A stretch of 64,000 bases of DNA from RGIG3178 sp963674495 (lineage in GTDB: Bacteria > Bacillota > Clostridia > Christensenellales > QAND01), in contig CAXXLG010000002.1 of NCBI GenBank assembly GCA_963674495.2, positions 372,001 to 436,000 on the forward strand. Reading direction: 5' to 3'. The notes below the pieces were generated by a model. It was not told where the DNA came from, ran no database searches, and worked only from the letters and a program-made list of their open reading frames with translations. Position 1 is the stretch's first letter, and every line of letters starts with the position of its first letter. A program made the position numbers and the translations under genes. Shown piece by piece: positions 17,817-27,270 of the stretch.

Positions 17817-18915
17817 CTATTTTACTTCATCCAAGTTGATCCCCAGAGCATCTGCGACGCCTTTGCCATAGGCGGGATCTACTTTCAAGCAGTTTCCGAT
17901 ATGTCTAATCTTAATTTCCTTTGGTGCATCTCCCATGGCGCGCGCGGTATTGCCAAACAAGGCCTGCTGCTGCTCAGGGCTCATAAGCCTAAATAGTTTG
18001 CCTGGTTGTGTGTAGTAATCATCGTCATCCTCTCGGTAATTCCAATGGTCCGCTGCGCCGTTTATTTCCAATGGCGGTTCTTTAAAGTCCGGCTGTTCTT
18101 TCCACTCGCCATAGCTGTTTGGTTCATATGCCAAAGTCCCACCTGCATTGGTATTTACTCTCATCCAGCCGTCCCTGTGATAACTGTTGACCGGACAATG
18201 TGGCGCGTTGATTGGTATCTGGTGATGGTTGACCCCCAATCTATATCGTTGCGCGTCTCCGTACGAGAAAAGTCTCCCCTGCAACATTTTATCTGACGAA
18301 AAACCGATGCCCGGAACGATGTTGGCCGGGTTGAAAGCGGCTTGTTCAACCTCTGCAAACCAATTATCCGGATTGCAATTGAGTTCAAAATAGCCAACCT
18401 CAATCTTGGGGAATTCTCCGTAATACCACACCTTTGTCAGATCAAAAGGATTATAAGGCATGTTCCTTGCCTGCTCCTCCGTCATCACTTGAATAGACAT
18501 CGTCCATCGTGGGAAATCGCCCCGCTCAATGGGTTCGTACAGGTCGCGTTGATTGCTTTCGCGATCCTTGGTAACAACGGCTTCAGCTTCAGCGTCTGTT
18601 AAATCTTTAATGCCTTGCTGTGTTTTGAAATGGAGCTTAACCCATACCCGTTCATTGTTGGCATTGATCATGCTGTACGTATGGCTGCCAAATCCATCCA
18701 TGTGTCTAAGTGATGCGGGAATTCCCCTATCACTCATAACAACGATGACCTGATGGAGTGCTTCAGGAAGTGACGTCCAAAAATCCCAGTTGTTTTTTGC
18801 ACTTCTCATACCGGTGCGTGGATCACGCTTGATAGCATGGTTTAAATCGGGAAATTTCAGCGGATCGCGCAACGGTCGTCAACATGTTCTTGTCCTTACT
18901 ATCTTTTTTATCGAT
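17817..18915 (-). pseudogene. katA: Catalase with a large internal N-terminal deletion
   Basis: A 351-residue frame from 18872 matches the C-terminal two thirds of a clade-3 type catalase, from RDPLKFPDLNHAIKRDPRTG to the end. The haem-ligand Tyr in RLFSYGDAQRYRLG is kept. Upstream in another frame is a catalase-like beginning (DKKDSKDKNMLTTV) behind AGGGAGGG, with no good start codon. The two parts meet directly near 18872, so about 110 codons including the catalytic His and Asn are deleted and the frame is shifted. The product could not be an active catalase. Confidence 0.88.
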
Positions 18916-19195
18916 TTTAACCCTCCCTGAGGTTGTTTGGCCAAACGGCACATAAAAAGCAAAACGTGTTCCGTACTTTAGATCGGCTGCATATTTATTA
19001 TATCATTCTGAATTATTGATTATAATTATACGACATATATATTTCAACATCACAAGCGGCGTTTATATTTCTATATAATGTTTTGCTTACATTCCATCTT
19101 TTATTCACCGATATCATATTTTATAAAGATATTTTAAATATTAGCATTCCAAATGTTTGATTGCTGAGTGCGTGGAACTTTGCACGGCGTCGAAC

Positions 19196-19290
19196 AGGAT
19201 GGAAATACGTCCATTGCACTGAACATCTATGCGCCCGCACTGAATTCGAGCGATACGGAGACTGTCGGCGGAACTGGATTCGATGTTTTC
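19196..19290 (+). pseudogene. Tyrosine integrase remnant
   Basis: The frame reads GNTSIALNIYAPALNSSDTE then TVGG, aligned to the HANTSTTLNIYAHALKSRDQ segment of the intact integrase. It is heavily diverged, with Ala-Pro in place of Ala-His after the Tyr. The flanking 18916-19195 stretch is AT-rich and empty. Confidence 0.6.
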
Positions 19291-19395
19291 TTGTTAACAA
19301 ATAGATGCGCAATCTTGTTTAAATGGGTATATCATAACTGGTAGAATCAAAAGGGAGGACAGATTCTTTAAAATTCTGAAGGAGCATAGTATTCA

Positions 19396-19776
19396 ATGGT
19401 ATCATTTGAAGAAGTAGGAGAAATGTTGGATGAAATAGCATCCGGGTTCCCCCAGGAGATTTATAAAGAACTCAATGGAGGCGTTGTCTTGTTGCCCGAG
19501 GCAAAGCTGAATCCTGCAGCCAGAAACCGTGATCTTTACATATTGGGTGAATACCATAAAGGCGGGCCTTTGGGCAGATACATCATATTCTATTATGGAT
19601 CGTTTTCGCATGCTTATGGGCATATTGCCAAAGAAGCTTTGAAGGAACAGCTTATTCGCGTATTCAAACATGAGTTTATGCATCACCTTGAATCCCTTGC
19701 CGGGGAACGGGATCTTGAAATAACAGATGCTCAATATTTAGCGAATTATTTGAACGCCCAAGAATATCAAAAATAG
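19396..19776 (+). CDS. Zincin-like metallopeptidase family protein
   Basis: A 126-residue protein with a zinc-peptidase motif HEFMHHLESLAGERDLE (HExxHH) near residue 95. Small zincin_1-type metallopeptidases share this layout: an N-terminal helical part (EVGEMLDEIASGFP), a beta region ending IIFYYGSF, then the active-site helix. There is no signal peptide, so it is cytoplasmic. GAAGGAG lies 11 nt before the ATG. Its substrate and role are unknown in this family. It appears intact although both flanks hold integrase debris. Confidence 0.75.
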   Translation: MVSFEEVGEMLDEIASGFPQEIYKELNGGVVLLPEAKLNPAARNRDLYILGEYHKGGPLGRYIIFYYGSFSHAYGHIAKEALKEQLIRVFKHEFMHHLESLAGERDLEITDAQYLANYLNAQEYQK

Positions 19777-19899
19777 AACGACTCGAATAATTAAAAACGT
19801 GGAATTTGAGGAAAGCCGATCCATCATAATATCGTCACCTTATGGTTTTCTGATTTCCGAAAGAAGTATCGGTTGAGAAAAGCAAAGCTATATTCATGC

Positions 19900-20090
19900 C
19901 GGCATATCAATGCTCCGTTGATAATCGCTGAAGGCATCGATATATACACCGTATCCAAAAGGTTTGGGCATGCCAATACATCTACGGCGTTGCACATTTT
20001 TTGCTCATGCTTTGAAATCTCGGGACACATAGGCTGCAAAAAAACTTGAGGTTATGCTTTCCCAAATTTTTCTGACCATTTGTCATCGCC
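19900..20090 (+). pseudogene. Tyrosine integrase remnant with frameshift and stop
   Basis: Two frames give HINAPLIIAEGIDIYTVSKR then FGHANTSTALHIF, followed after a one-base shift by AHALKSRD, a stop, and AAKKLEVMLSQI. This covers the last about 65 residues of the integrase at 51271-52434, with the catalytic His and the Tyr position (here Phe) recognisable. Clear decay. Confidence 0.8.
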
Positions 20091-20238
20091 ATGGAAGAAT
20101 ATCTTTATATTCATATGTATATTTCTGTTATTGCATGGCTTATAGTGTTATAATAAGATTGCAGTGTTCTTATCATGCAATTAATGTCATAGTATAAAGA
20201 ACAATAACAAAGATTTTTATGGTCAGGGGGTAATGACT

Positions 20239-21463
20239 ATGGATTCTCAAACCAAACAAAAAAACAATCAAAAGGTTGGACTGTTGCATTTGCTGGATTG
20301 GGTATCAATCTTGCTCTAGGCGTATTGTACTCTTGGAGTGTATTTGCATCGTCTCTGCGGGCCAGTGGCTGGACAGCCACGCAAACACAGCTTCCCTATA
20401 TGATCGCCTGCGCAGTATTTGCGCTGCTGATGGTCCCGGGCGGCCGATTACAGGACAAATATGGGCCAAAACCGGTACTACTAACTGCCGCTATACTTAC
20501 AGGGATCGGATTTGTTTTTTCCGGTCTTTTTCTATCTCTTGCGGGTCTAATAATATTTTTTGGCATATTATTTGGAACTGGAATGGCGTTCGGGTATTCC
20601 GCGACGACACCTGCGGCGATCAAATGGTTTGGCCCGCATCGCAGAGGCCTGATATCTGGTATCGTGGTAAGTGGCTTCGGACTTGCAGGAATTTATGTGC
20701 ACCGCTGACAACATTTTTACTGCATAATTTTACATTAAGAATTACCTTTATCGTGCTTGGAATATTTTACTGTATTGTCATATATTTGCTTCATTTCCTC
20801 ATTAAAAATCAACCCGAAAATCATATCCCTGATCATGTATCTAGCGATGGAAAAGATACGCTGAAAAGAGAGGATTATAGCGCAAAGGAAATGACTGGAA
20901 CTTTTCAATTTTACATTTTATGGCTCATGTTTTTTTACGGAACATTCGCTGGTCTTAAAATATTGGGACAGCTATCGAACATCGGTAAGGAGCAAGCGGG
21001 ACTTACATTGCATGGAACATCATTGATTGTAATAATTTATGCATTCTTTAACTGTTTTGGACGTTTTATCAGTGGTATACTATCTGATAAAATTGAAAGG
21101 CGGGTTATGCTATTTTCGATTTTTCTTATTCAGGTTATCAGTCTCTCTTTCTTTGCACAGCTATCCACCTTGCTAACGTTGGCCATTGGAACAGCATTAT
21201 TAGCTTTTTCATTCGGAGGGATGCTTTCCATTTTTTCTTCTTTGACAGCTGACTATTTTGGATTGAAAAATCTCGGCCTTAATTACGGAATTATATTTAC
21301 TGCGTGGGGTGTCGGAGGCGTGCTTGGCCCCCTTGTGGGAGGCATTGTCCGTGACCAAATCGGGGGGTTTGCCATTGGATACATAATCTCAATAATCGTC
21401 AGCGCGGTAGGTTTAATTCTAAGCTTGTTCGTAACAAAACCAAAATATAAAAGGCAAGCGTAA
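20239..21463 (+). pseudogene. MFS transporter (oxalate/formate antiporter-like), two frameshifts
   Basis: The reconstructed protein is about 400 residues with 12 predicted helices. It opens GWTVAFAGLGINLALGVLYS and includes GGRLQDKYGPKP (the MFS loop 2-3 motif), SGILSDKIERR and GVLGPLVGG. These are typical of the OxlT/MCT-like group of the major facilitator superfamily. Frame breaks are at a seven-A run near 20258 (eight A would restore the frame) and near 20697 before APLTTFLL. A GTCAGGGGGTAATG leader precedes the ATG at 20239. The substrate is unknown. Either recent decay or two indel errors. Confidence 0.8.
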
Positions 21464-21613
21464 ACGTATAGAGGCTAGTAAGAAGCAACGCTTGCCGATA
21501 CATAGGGATTGAAATACGGCCTACGCTTACACGATTCCGTTTATTGTATTGAATTATACCTCTTCAGATCCCCTCTTTAGAGGGAAATTCTATAGCAGCA
21601 CAAACTATGCTGT

Positions 21614-22057
21614 CTATTCACCCCATCGGTATTTTTTGTTTTGACGCAGCGTATCAATTTGGCAGTTTAGACATAGTCCATTGTGACAGCATATCGCTTC
21701 ACCACAATCAGGACAGCTCCATTTCTCCTCTTGTTTTTCAAGAAATTTTTCAATGCCCTCTTCTTGAATAGCGCTTAAGTTTTCGATCATGCTCAAATGG
21801 TATTTTGTCCTGTAACGCTTATCAAGGGCTTCTAGGCGTTTGCACGGATAATCCAGACACTCATAACAGAATCGAACAAGTCCTTCCCCCAGCGCTTCGC
21901 ATTTCCCGGCCATATAAAGACAGTTCTTGCCGCGTGGTAAACAACCCTCGCAATAGTATCTTTTGAATCCATTCTTATTGATATCATTTTTCATCGCCAG
22001 ATAACTGATGCAGACCCCACAGTTCATCCCGCAGGGCGCAATAAGCTCGTTCATCAT
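21614..22057 (-). CDS. DUF3795 cysteine-rich protein
   Basis: A 147-residue protein with many cysteines in pairs: APCGMNCGVC at the N-terminus, CEGCLPRGKNC, CYECLDYPC, and a C-terminal CPDCGEAICCHNGLCLNC. This is the usual pattern of DUF3795 proteins, which likely bind zinc or an iron-sulfur cluster; their function is unknown. AGGGG lies about 10 nt before the double ATG. It is convergent with the broken MFS gene and followed by no clear terminator. Intact. Confidence 0.8.
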   Translation of the reverse strand: MMNELIAPCGMNCGVCISYLAMKNDINKNGFKRYYCEGCLPRGKNCLYMAGKCEALGEGLVRFCYECLDYPCKRLEALDKRYRTKYHLSMIENLSAIQEEGIEKFLEKQEEKWSCPDCGEAICCHNGLCLNCQIDTLRQNKKYRWGE

Positions 22058-22312
22058 CTACAATCACCCCTACTCTTTTCAAGCACATTCAGTAAATTTA
22101 ATCAAATCTATACGCTTACTGCAACATTATAAGTCATATTTTGAATTGGTTCCATTTTAACAATCTTTCAAATAAGCGGTTTTTTTTCATCGCAAATATC
22201 AAACGGAAGCAATTGAATTTGTCCTTTTTTTATCTCACATCACGCTATTTATCGCCATCGGATGGATCTTTATTCTATAAGGGTAATTGGACGTATTTAT
22301 ATTGTCCGTATT

Positions 22313-22582
22313 TCAGTCTGTATAGATATTGCCCTTTTTTAATCCTTCAACGACTTCAATAATTTCCTTTTTATCTTTCAGCACTTCTTGCATAGCCAAA
22401 CTTGTTGATTCGGTAGTTTTTACAGTACCATCCGTTACGATTGATGCCTCTTTGGGAAATTTGTTTGAAAAGTCTTCAATTGCCGCAATGATTTCTGTTG
22501 CATCCTTTTGAAATCCCACAGAAGCAACTGATTCCTTTGCTATCATCTTCTTTATGGATTTGATCGGCTTGTCTAGAAACAT
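22313..22582 (-). CDS. Hypothetical 89-residue protein
   Basis: The frame starts MFLDKPIKSIKKMIAKESVA and ends KKGNIYTD. ATGAGG provides a ribosome site 6 nt before the ATG at 22582. The product is charged and helical, with no signal peptide or cysteines. No family recognised. It could be a real small gene or a leftover. The 22595-22940 region to its right holds nothing I can support. Confidence 0.45.
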   Translation of the reverse strand: MFLDKPIKSIKKMIAKESVASVGFQKDATEIIAAIEDFSNKFPKEASIVTDGTVKTTESTSLAMQEVLKDKKEIIEVVEGLKKGNIYTD

Positions 22583-23047
22583 ATTGAACCTCATTTAATC
22601 TTCAAACATGGCTTTCGTTATTTTTATTATGCAACAGGTTTATGCCCATTATTATTCCAGCATCAATACCGGCCGCCATTCAAGCTGTGAATATCGTATT
22701 CTCTCATTCAATCTTATTATACATTATCGGAAGAAAGTAGAAGGGATATTGTGTTTTACAAACTCTTTGTCCATATCCTTAAGCTTTGAAAATACACGTA
22801 TACGTGGATGTCTGATATTTTTTTATCTTCTCGTTGAAAATCTATACTGTTTATGCGCTTTTGACTGATAACCGAAATTTGAAATCAAAAAGGCCCTTCA
22901 CTAGGGATTTTTCCATTGAGATAATGTTAAAAATTGTCCCCTGACGCAAACGTTGGAGGCCCCCCAAAGTCTTGCGGTTTTGAGTGGAATGGGAGGCGCA
23001 ACCGGTGGGCCGGCGCTGTATACCGTGCGGGGTGGCATGGAGCAGCA

Positions 23048-23088
23048 CGCAGAAATGCCCAGTCGCTTTAGCGACTGGGCATTCTGCG
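23048..23088. terminator. Long perfect-core hairpin next to decayed tRNA-Met
   Basis: GCCCAGTCGCT and AGCGACTGGGC form the core, extended by CGCAGAA/TTCTGCG, giving a stem of about 18 bp. The same hairpin core (CCCAGTC...GACTGGG) occurs at 49043-49075, also just before a tRNA 3' end, so it travels with the tRNA-associated element. The 22950-23047 stretch also resembles 48978-49040. Confidence 0.65.
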
Positions 23089-23110
23089 TAAAGCGTAATT
23101 TAATCCGACG

Positions 23111-23176
23111 CGGTAGCGATAACTTTACAAGAACCAGTAACACGCCGAGTATGAACGGAATGTTCCGTCGCGCTGA
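23111..23176 (-). pseudogene. Decayed tRNA-Met copy
   Basis: Aligned with the intact tRNA-Met at 56050-56126, the matching blocks in plus-strand order are GGTAGCG, GAACCAGT, ACAC, GTATGAAC (anticodon region) and GGAATG. Many substitutions break the stems, so it cannot be functional. Its place after the shared hairpin mirrors the arrangement at 48.9-49.1 kb. Confidence 0.6.
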
Positions 23177-23230
23177 TGATTAACAGAGCGTGCTGTCAAC
23201 CATATAGCTTCAGCCTTTACCAAATATCCC

Positions 23231-24352
23231 CTACAGAACTGGCTCCCTTATGAATATAGCCCCGTTCGGGCAAACTTCTTGGCAACAGAAGCAGCGGATG
23301 CATCGCTCGTATTTGTAGGTCGGCGCCTAGCTTTTATCATTGTCATGCCAGTCCACCACCTCCGGTACGATCGGGCACATGTCGACACAGACGCCGCAGC
23401 GAATGTATTTTTCCTCGACGATGTACGGCCCTGGCACCAGTTCGTCATTCGAAAAAGAAAAAGCCCTTTGCCGATCTGGACATTGCTGATGGACTTGCGA
23501 TCGACGACAAAATCGCGTGCGATGAAGCTTTCGAACGGGTCGCCCAGCAATTCGATCTAATCGCTGACATATGTGCCATGTCCCGCCTGCATGCCCAATG
23601 ACACAGTGTAGGAGTATTTTGGCTTGAGATCCACAAGACGGCATACCACGGCGTCCAATGCGACAGGGTCGGATGAGAGCAGCAGTACATTCATCGGCCC
23701 GTTGCCTTCCATCGCTATGATGCCGTCCATAACGTATAACCTTGGATGGAGGAACATATTCAAATCGATGAGCATGCGGGAAAATCAGCAGGCATTTGTA
23801 TTTGCGCGTGTTACGCGCCCTTACGTCTGCCTGGTATGCATCCAAACTGGTTTTTAACGGCTCCCCGGTCATCTTAAAAATCCCTGCGACTTCAGTTTGG
23901 CAAGGCTAATGATACCGTCGCAATCAAGCGCGCCGTTTGCAATGAAAAATTTCCTTGGCTCAAAGCCAGACGTTGTTTTAACTTCCCGTCCATGCAAAAA
24001 ATCTGCAAGTGATATGTTGTGCTTGGAAGCTATTTCAAAAAACCCGGTCTTGCTCGCGGCTTCCGCTGTCACTTCCTCCGGCGTGCCGTGCCCCGGCGAG
24101 TCCCCGCAACACAAGTCGGCGCCTACAACTTGAAATATCTCACAGACTGCCTTGAACACGGACGGATGCGTTGTGGCGCACCGTTCCGGCGGAACCGCCA
24201 TAATCCAGTTGGGTTTTAGCAAGATCTTCTCGCCAGGCCTGACAAAGGCGTTAGCACCCCCCCAGCAGGTCAACGCCTCTCTGTACGGCAGCCTTCACTT
24301 CATCGTTCTTATAACTCTCGCGGCTGATCAAGGCAACTTTTACATAGGCAAC
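23231..24352 (-). pseudogene. DUF362 plus ferredoxin protein, multiply frameshifted
   Basis: Segments of one about 370-residue protein lie in order over several frames. They are VKVALISRESYKNDEVKAAV at the start, FVRPGEKILLKPNWIM, CCGDSPGHGTPEE, the DUF362 end GPMNVLLLSSDPVALDAV, then two 4Fe-4S motifs (RCGVCVDMCPI and RCIRCFCCQEVCPNG). Breaks include a stop right after the ATG, an eight-G run near 24255, and shifts near 23870, 23770, 23560 and 23340. GGAGG still precedes the first ATG. DUF362-ferredoxin proteins are common in anaerobes; their role is unclear. This copy is dead. Confidence 0.88.
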
Positions 24353-24662
24353 CTCCAATAAAGTTTTTGCTTGCGGGATGATAATCTATAAATGTTTCTT
24401 GAAAATACAGCACACTATTTTAGTAGATTCATTTCCATCTATGCTATTAATTATATCAGCATATTCTACCTCCTCGCAGAGTATTTGCGAATTACATTGC
24501 TTTTGATTGACTGTCTATTTTCTATGCTTTCGCTCAATAATAGTTTTGATAATGCTAATTCATGCATTTTATTTATGAAATATACTTGTAATTAATGTAT
24601 ACTTAAGATGTAAAAGATTAATCCATATGTGATCAAATCACAGAGTTTATTCTAGATAAAAT

Positions 24663-24677
24663 TTATAATTAGTCTAA
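24663..24677 (+). promoter_or_regulatory. PerR-box-like operator
   Basis: TTATAATTAGTCTAA matches the PerR box (TTATAAT-N-ATTATAA) at 12 of 14 defined positions. It is flanked by the inverted pair CTAGAT/ATCTAG. It lies 30 nt before the peroxiredoxin start, where peroxide-sensing control would make sense. The rest of the 24353-24662 gap is AT-rich with no gene. Confidence 0.45.
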
Positions 24678-24706
24678 ATCTAGTATATAGAGGAGGATAT
24701 TTCTAC

Positions 24707-25384
24707 ATGGACCATACAAACGTCAACAAGATGCCTTTGATCGGAGAACAAGCGCCAGCTTTTAAAGCAGTAACAACGCAGGGGGACATTAATTTCCCCG
24801 ATGACTACAAAGGAAAATGGGTTATTTTATTTTCTCATCCGGCCGACTTTACGCCGGTGTGTACAACAGAGTTTATGACTTTTGCGTCAATGCTCGATGA
24901 ATTCAAGGAACTTAACACGGAATTGATTGGTCTTTCCGTAGATTCACTTTACGCTCATATTGCATGGCTACGTAAAATCCATGATTTGGAATGGAAAGGT
25001 ATGAAGAATCTGGATGTCACTTTCCCTTTGATAGAAGATATTAGGATGGAAGTAGCCAACAAGTTTGGCATGATTCAACCGGGACAGTCGAACACACAAG
25101 CAGTTCGGGCCGTGTTTGTAATCGATCCTGAATCAAAGATCCGGACAATACTGTACTATCCCTTATCCTTGGGAAGAAATTTCGATGAAATTAAAAGGAT
25201 TATACTCGCTCTTCAAAAAGCCGATAAGGACAATGTCGCAACACCGGCAAACTGGAGGCCCGGGGATGATGTGATCGTACCCACGCCAGGTTCTTGCGGT
25301 ACCGCAAAAGAGAGAATGGAAAGCAAAGATGACAGCATTTATTGCTTAGACTGGTTCATGTGTTTCAAGAAAGAAAACAAATAG
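24707..25384 (+). CDS. Peroxiredoxin (Prx6 / AhpC-TSA family)
   Basis: A 225-residue thiol peroxidase. The peroxidatic Cys52 is in FTPVCTTEF, preceded by LFSHPADF. A conserved Arg in RAVFVIDP and the long C-terminal extension with NWRPGDDVIVPTP mark the Prx6-type subfamily. Extra C-terminal cysteines (SCGTAKE, YCLDWFMC) might act as resolving thiols. It reduces peroxides in the cytoplasm. GAGGAGG is about 10 nt before the ATG. It is followed 49 nt later by a DUF5661 gene and then a terminator, so this is a two-gene operon, possibly under PerR. Intact, unlike the nearby catalase. Confidence 0.93.
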   Translation: MDHTNVNKMPLIGEQAPAFKAVTTQGDINFPDDYKGKWVILFSHPADFTPVCTTEFMTFASMLDEFKELNTELIGLSVDSLYAHIAWLRKIHDLEWKGMKNLDVTFPLIEDIRMEVANKFGMIQPGQSNTQAVRAVFVIDPESKIRTILYYPLSLGRNFDEIKRIILALQKADKDNVATPANWRPGDDVIVPTPGSCGTAKERMESKDDSIYCLDWFMCFKKENK

Positions 25385-25433
25385 TTTTCATGGATTGAAA
25401 AGATAAAGAATCTAAAGAAAGAGGATTATAAGA

Positions 25434-25736
25434 ATGGAAAAATTTACATTAGCTGATGCCAAAGATATTGCGAAGAGCTTAGGTATCGATTTTGAAAAGG
25501 TCGATTATACGCCAGAAGATTATCTGGAAGGAATTAATATTGAGTTGGAACACGGAACCGTTGATCCGCACACCAATGTTACTGATGACAACAGACTGCT
25601 AACAGGGAAAATTGCGTTAGCCCATCTGAACGAACTTCCGATGTACTACAATGATGATATTGGATTGGAAGCATGGGAACACGCAATGGAAGCCTTTAAA
25701 GGAGATCCATCCGGCAAAAAGATACAAATCGTGTAA
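25434..25736 (+). CDS. DUF5661 family protein
   Basis: A 100-residue acidic protein. The recognisable pattern is YTPEDYLEGINIELEHGTVD, then NVTDDN, TGKIALAHLNE and a Tyr-rich segment. It fits the DUF5661 family, whose function is unknown. AGAGGAT precedes the ATG. Co-transcription with the peroxiredoxin upstream, sharing one terminator, hints at a role in oxidative stress, by association only. Confidence 0.75.
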   Translation: MEKFTLADAKDIAKSLGIDFEKVDYTPEDYLEGINIELEHGTVDPHTNVTDDNRLLTGKIALAHLNELPMYYNDDIGLEAWEHAMEAFKGDPSGKKIQIV

Positions 25737-25760
25737 ATATCCGTTATACAAATTGCATTG

Positions 25761-25799
25761 AACAGGTGAGAGACTCTTATGCCTCTCATCTGTTATTTC
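25761..25799 (+). terminator. Terminator of the peroxiredoxin operon
   Basis: AACAGGTGAGAG pairs with CTCTCATCTGTT around a 9-nt loop, followed by ATTTCTT. The next 450 nt (25800-26250) hold no supported gene. Confidence 0.75.
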
Positions 25800-26250
25800 T
25801 TGCCCTGTATTACCGTTGCTTATAACAAAACTGGCTGCGCATTCTAAACAGAAAATCATAGGTTTGGTTTCCTCAAGCACAGGGACAAATCCCATGTCTC
25901 ATCATACTCTTTTGATCAAACTATATCAGTTCCCCAATGTCCATACCACTTGTCTGTTTATCTTCCCAATATCTCGAGAATTCTTGCCAAGCCTTCATCA
26001 TCGAAAAAGATTTCTCGCCAGTTTGTACCGTTACGCATCACTTGATCGTTTCAGCTTTTTTTGCCTTATTGGCATTCTAATCCGCGCATCCACTTTTTGC
26101 TGTTAACAAATCAATTTAAAACATTATACTGTTCTTTGTTTCACCAATTCCCAGCACTTATCCCTTGAAACCCATAAGGCTATTTACATTTTGCAATCAC
26201 CACAGTAAACTTTTTACAAATAGAAATTTCATAAGGAGATTTAAACCATT

Positions 26251-26688
26251 ATGGCAAAAGGAATAATTTATTCTATTTCCATCAGCCCTGAACGGGGACA
26301 GCTGAAAAAGGAGATATCTCAATCCCATCTTATCGAGAACTATGGTCTGGAAAATGACGGGCATGCGGGCGATTGGGGTAGACAAGTCACTTGTTTAAAT
26401 TGCGGAAGTGTTCAAAAATCCAATATCGAGCACAACTTGCATATGGGGCCTGGTGATTTTGCTGAGAATATTCTGATAGAAGGAATTGATCTATCCAAGA
26501 TCAACGTAGGCCAAATCGTTAAACTTGGTTCTACCGCAAGACTGGAAGTAACTCAGATTGGCAAGGAAGACCATCCGAGTATTGTTTCGAAAACATTTGG
26601 GGTAAGTTTATTGCCGTATGAAGGATTATTTTGTAGAGTCATTACAGGCGGGAATATCAAAAAGGGAGATCCCGTTGAAATACAGTAG
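26251..26688 (+). CDS. MOSC domain protein
   Basis: A 145-residue protein consisting of one MOSC domain: GIIYSISISPERG, then LENDGHAGDWGRQVTCLN, GPGDFAENILIEG, and late YEGLFCRVITGG. MOSC domains (as in YiiM and MOCO sulfurases) bind sulfur or molybdenum cofactors. The Cys in QVTCLN is a different site from the usual conserved Cys, and a late Cys is present in LFCRV. AAGGAG is 11 nt before the ATG. The substrate is unknown. It is followed at once by an integrase remnant. Confidence 0.82.
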   Translation: MAKGIIYSISISPERGQLKKEISQSHLIENYGLENDGHAGDWGRQVTCLNCGSVQKSNIEHNLHMGPGDFAENILIEGIDLSKINVGQIVKLGSTARLEVTQIGKEDHPSIVSKTFGVSLLPYEGLFCRVITGGNIKKGDPVEIQ

Positions 26689-26694
26689 GCTGAC

Positions 26695-27027
26695 AGATTG
26701 CCAGTACGATGAGCATCGGTGGCCCATGGATAGATACCGATCGACTTTTCACAAAATATTACGGTATTCCGATACCGCCCGATACCGTTAAAGCATGGTT
26801 CACCGACTTCGTTAAGAAGCACAGCTTGCGGAAATCCCCCTTCACGCTCTCCCCGTCATGCCAATGCTACATTGATGATCGCCGAAAGGGTGGGCATATG
26901 TACCGTATCCAAAAGGCTTGGTCATGCCAATACATCAAAGACATTAAACATCTATGCCCCTGCGTTGAAGTTGAGGGATCAAGAGACTGCATAGACGCTG
27001 GATAACATGCTGATACACGTCATGTAG
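26695..27027 (+). pseudogene. Tyrosine integrase remnant, C-terminal domain
   Basis: The first frame gives GPWIDTDRLFTKYYGIPIPP then DTVKAWFTDFVKKHSLRKSPFTL, matching residues 287-328 of the intact integrase. After one shift, another frame gives HANATLMIAERVGICTVSKR then LGHANTSKTLNIYAPALKLRD, a TAG, and TLDNML. The catalytic His and Tyr are kept. It is the longest remnant, with about 100 codons. It is broken by one frameshift and one in-frame stop, and the N-terminal two thirds is missing. Confidence 0.85.
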
Positions 27028-27234
27028 AACAAAATATCATATTCATTGCTCTGATAAGCAATGGATCGTTATCATAGATTCATTTATAAATTAATCAAAA
27101 AGTTGCAGCCCATTCTTTGCCATAACCTTTCTCCTCACTTTGTTTTTGAACTTCCCAAAATGCCTGCATCCTGAAAATTACCAACGTATATTTTGGATAT
27201 AGTTTAAAAAATAGGTCATTCATATACACATAAA

Positions 27235-27258
27235 AAGAACCGACCGAAGCCGGTTCTT
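27235..27258 (-). terminator. Terminator of the PTS IIC-IID gene
   Basis: AAGAACCG pairs with CGGTTCTT around an 8-nt loop; on the minus strand the hairpin is followed by a T-run. It lies 12 nt past the stop of the PTS gene. The 27028-27234 gap is empty. Confidence 0.75.
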
Positions 27259-27270
27259 CTTATCTTACAC

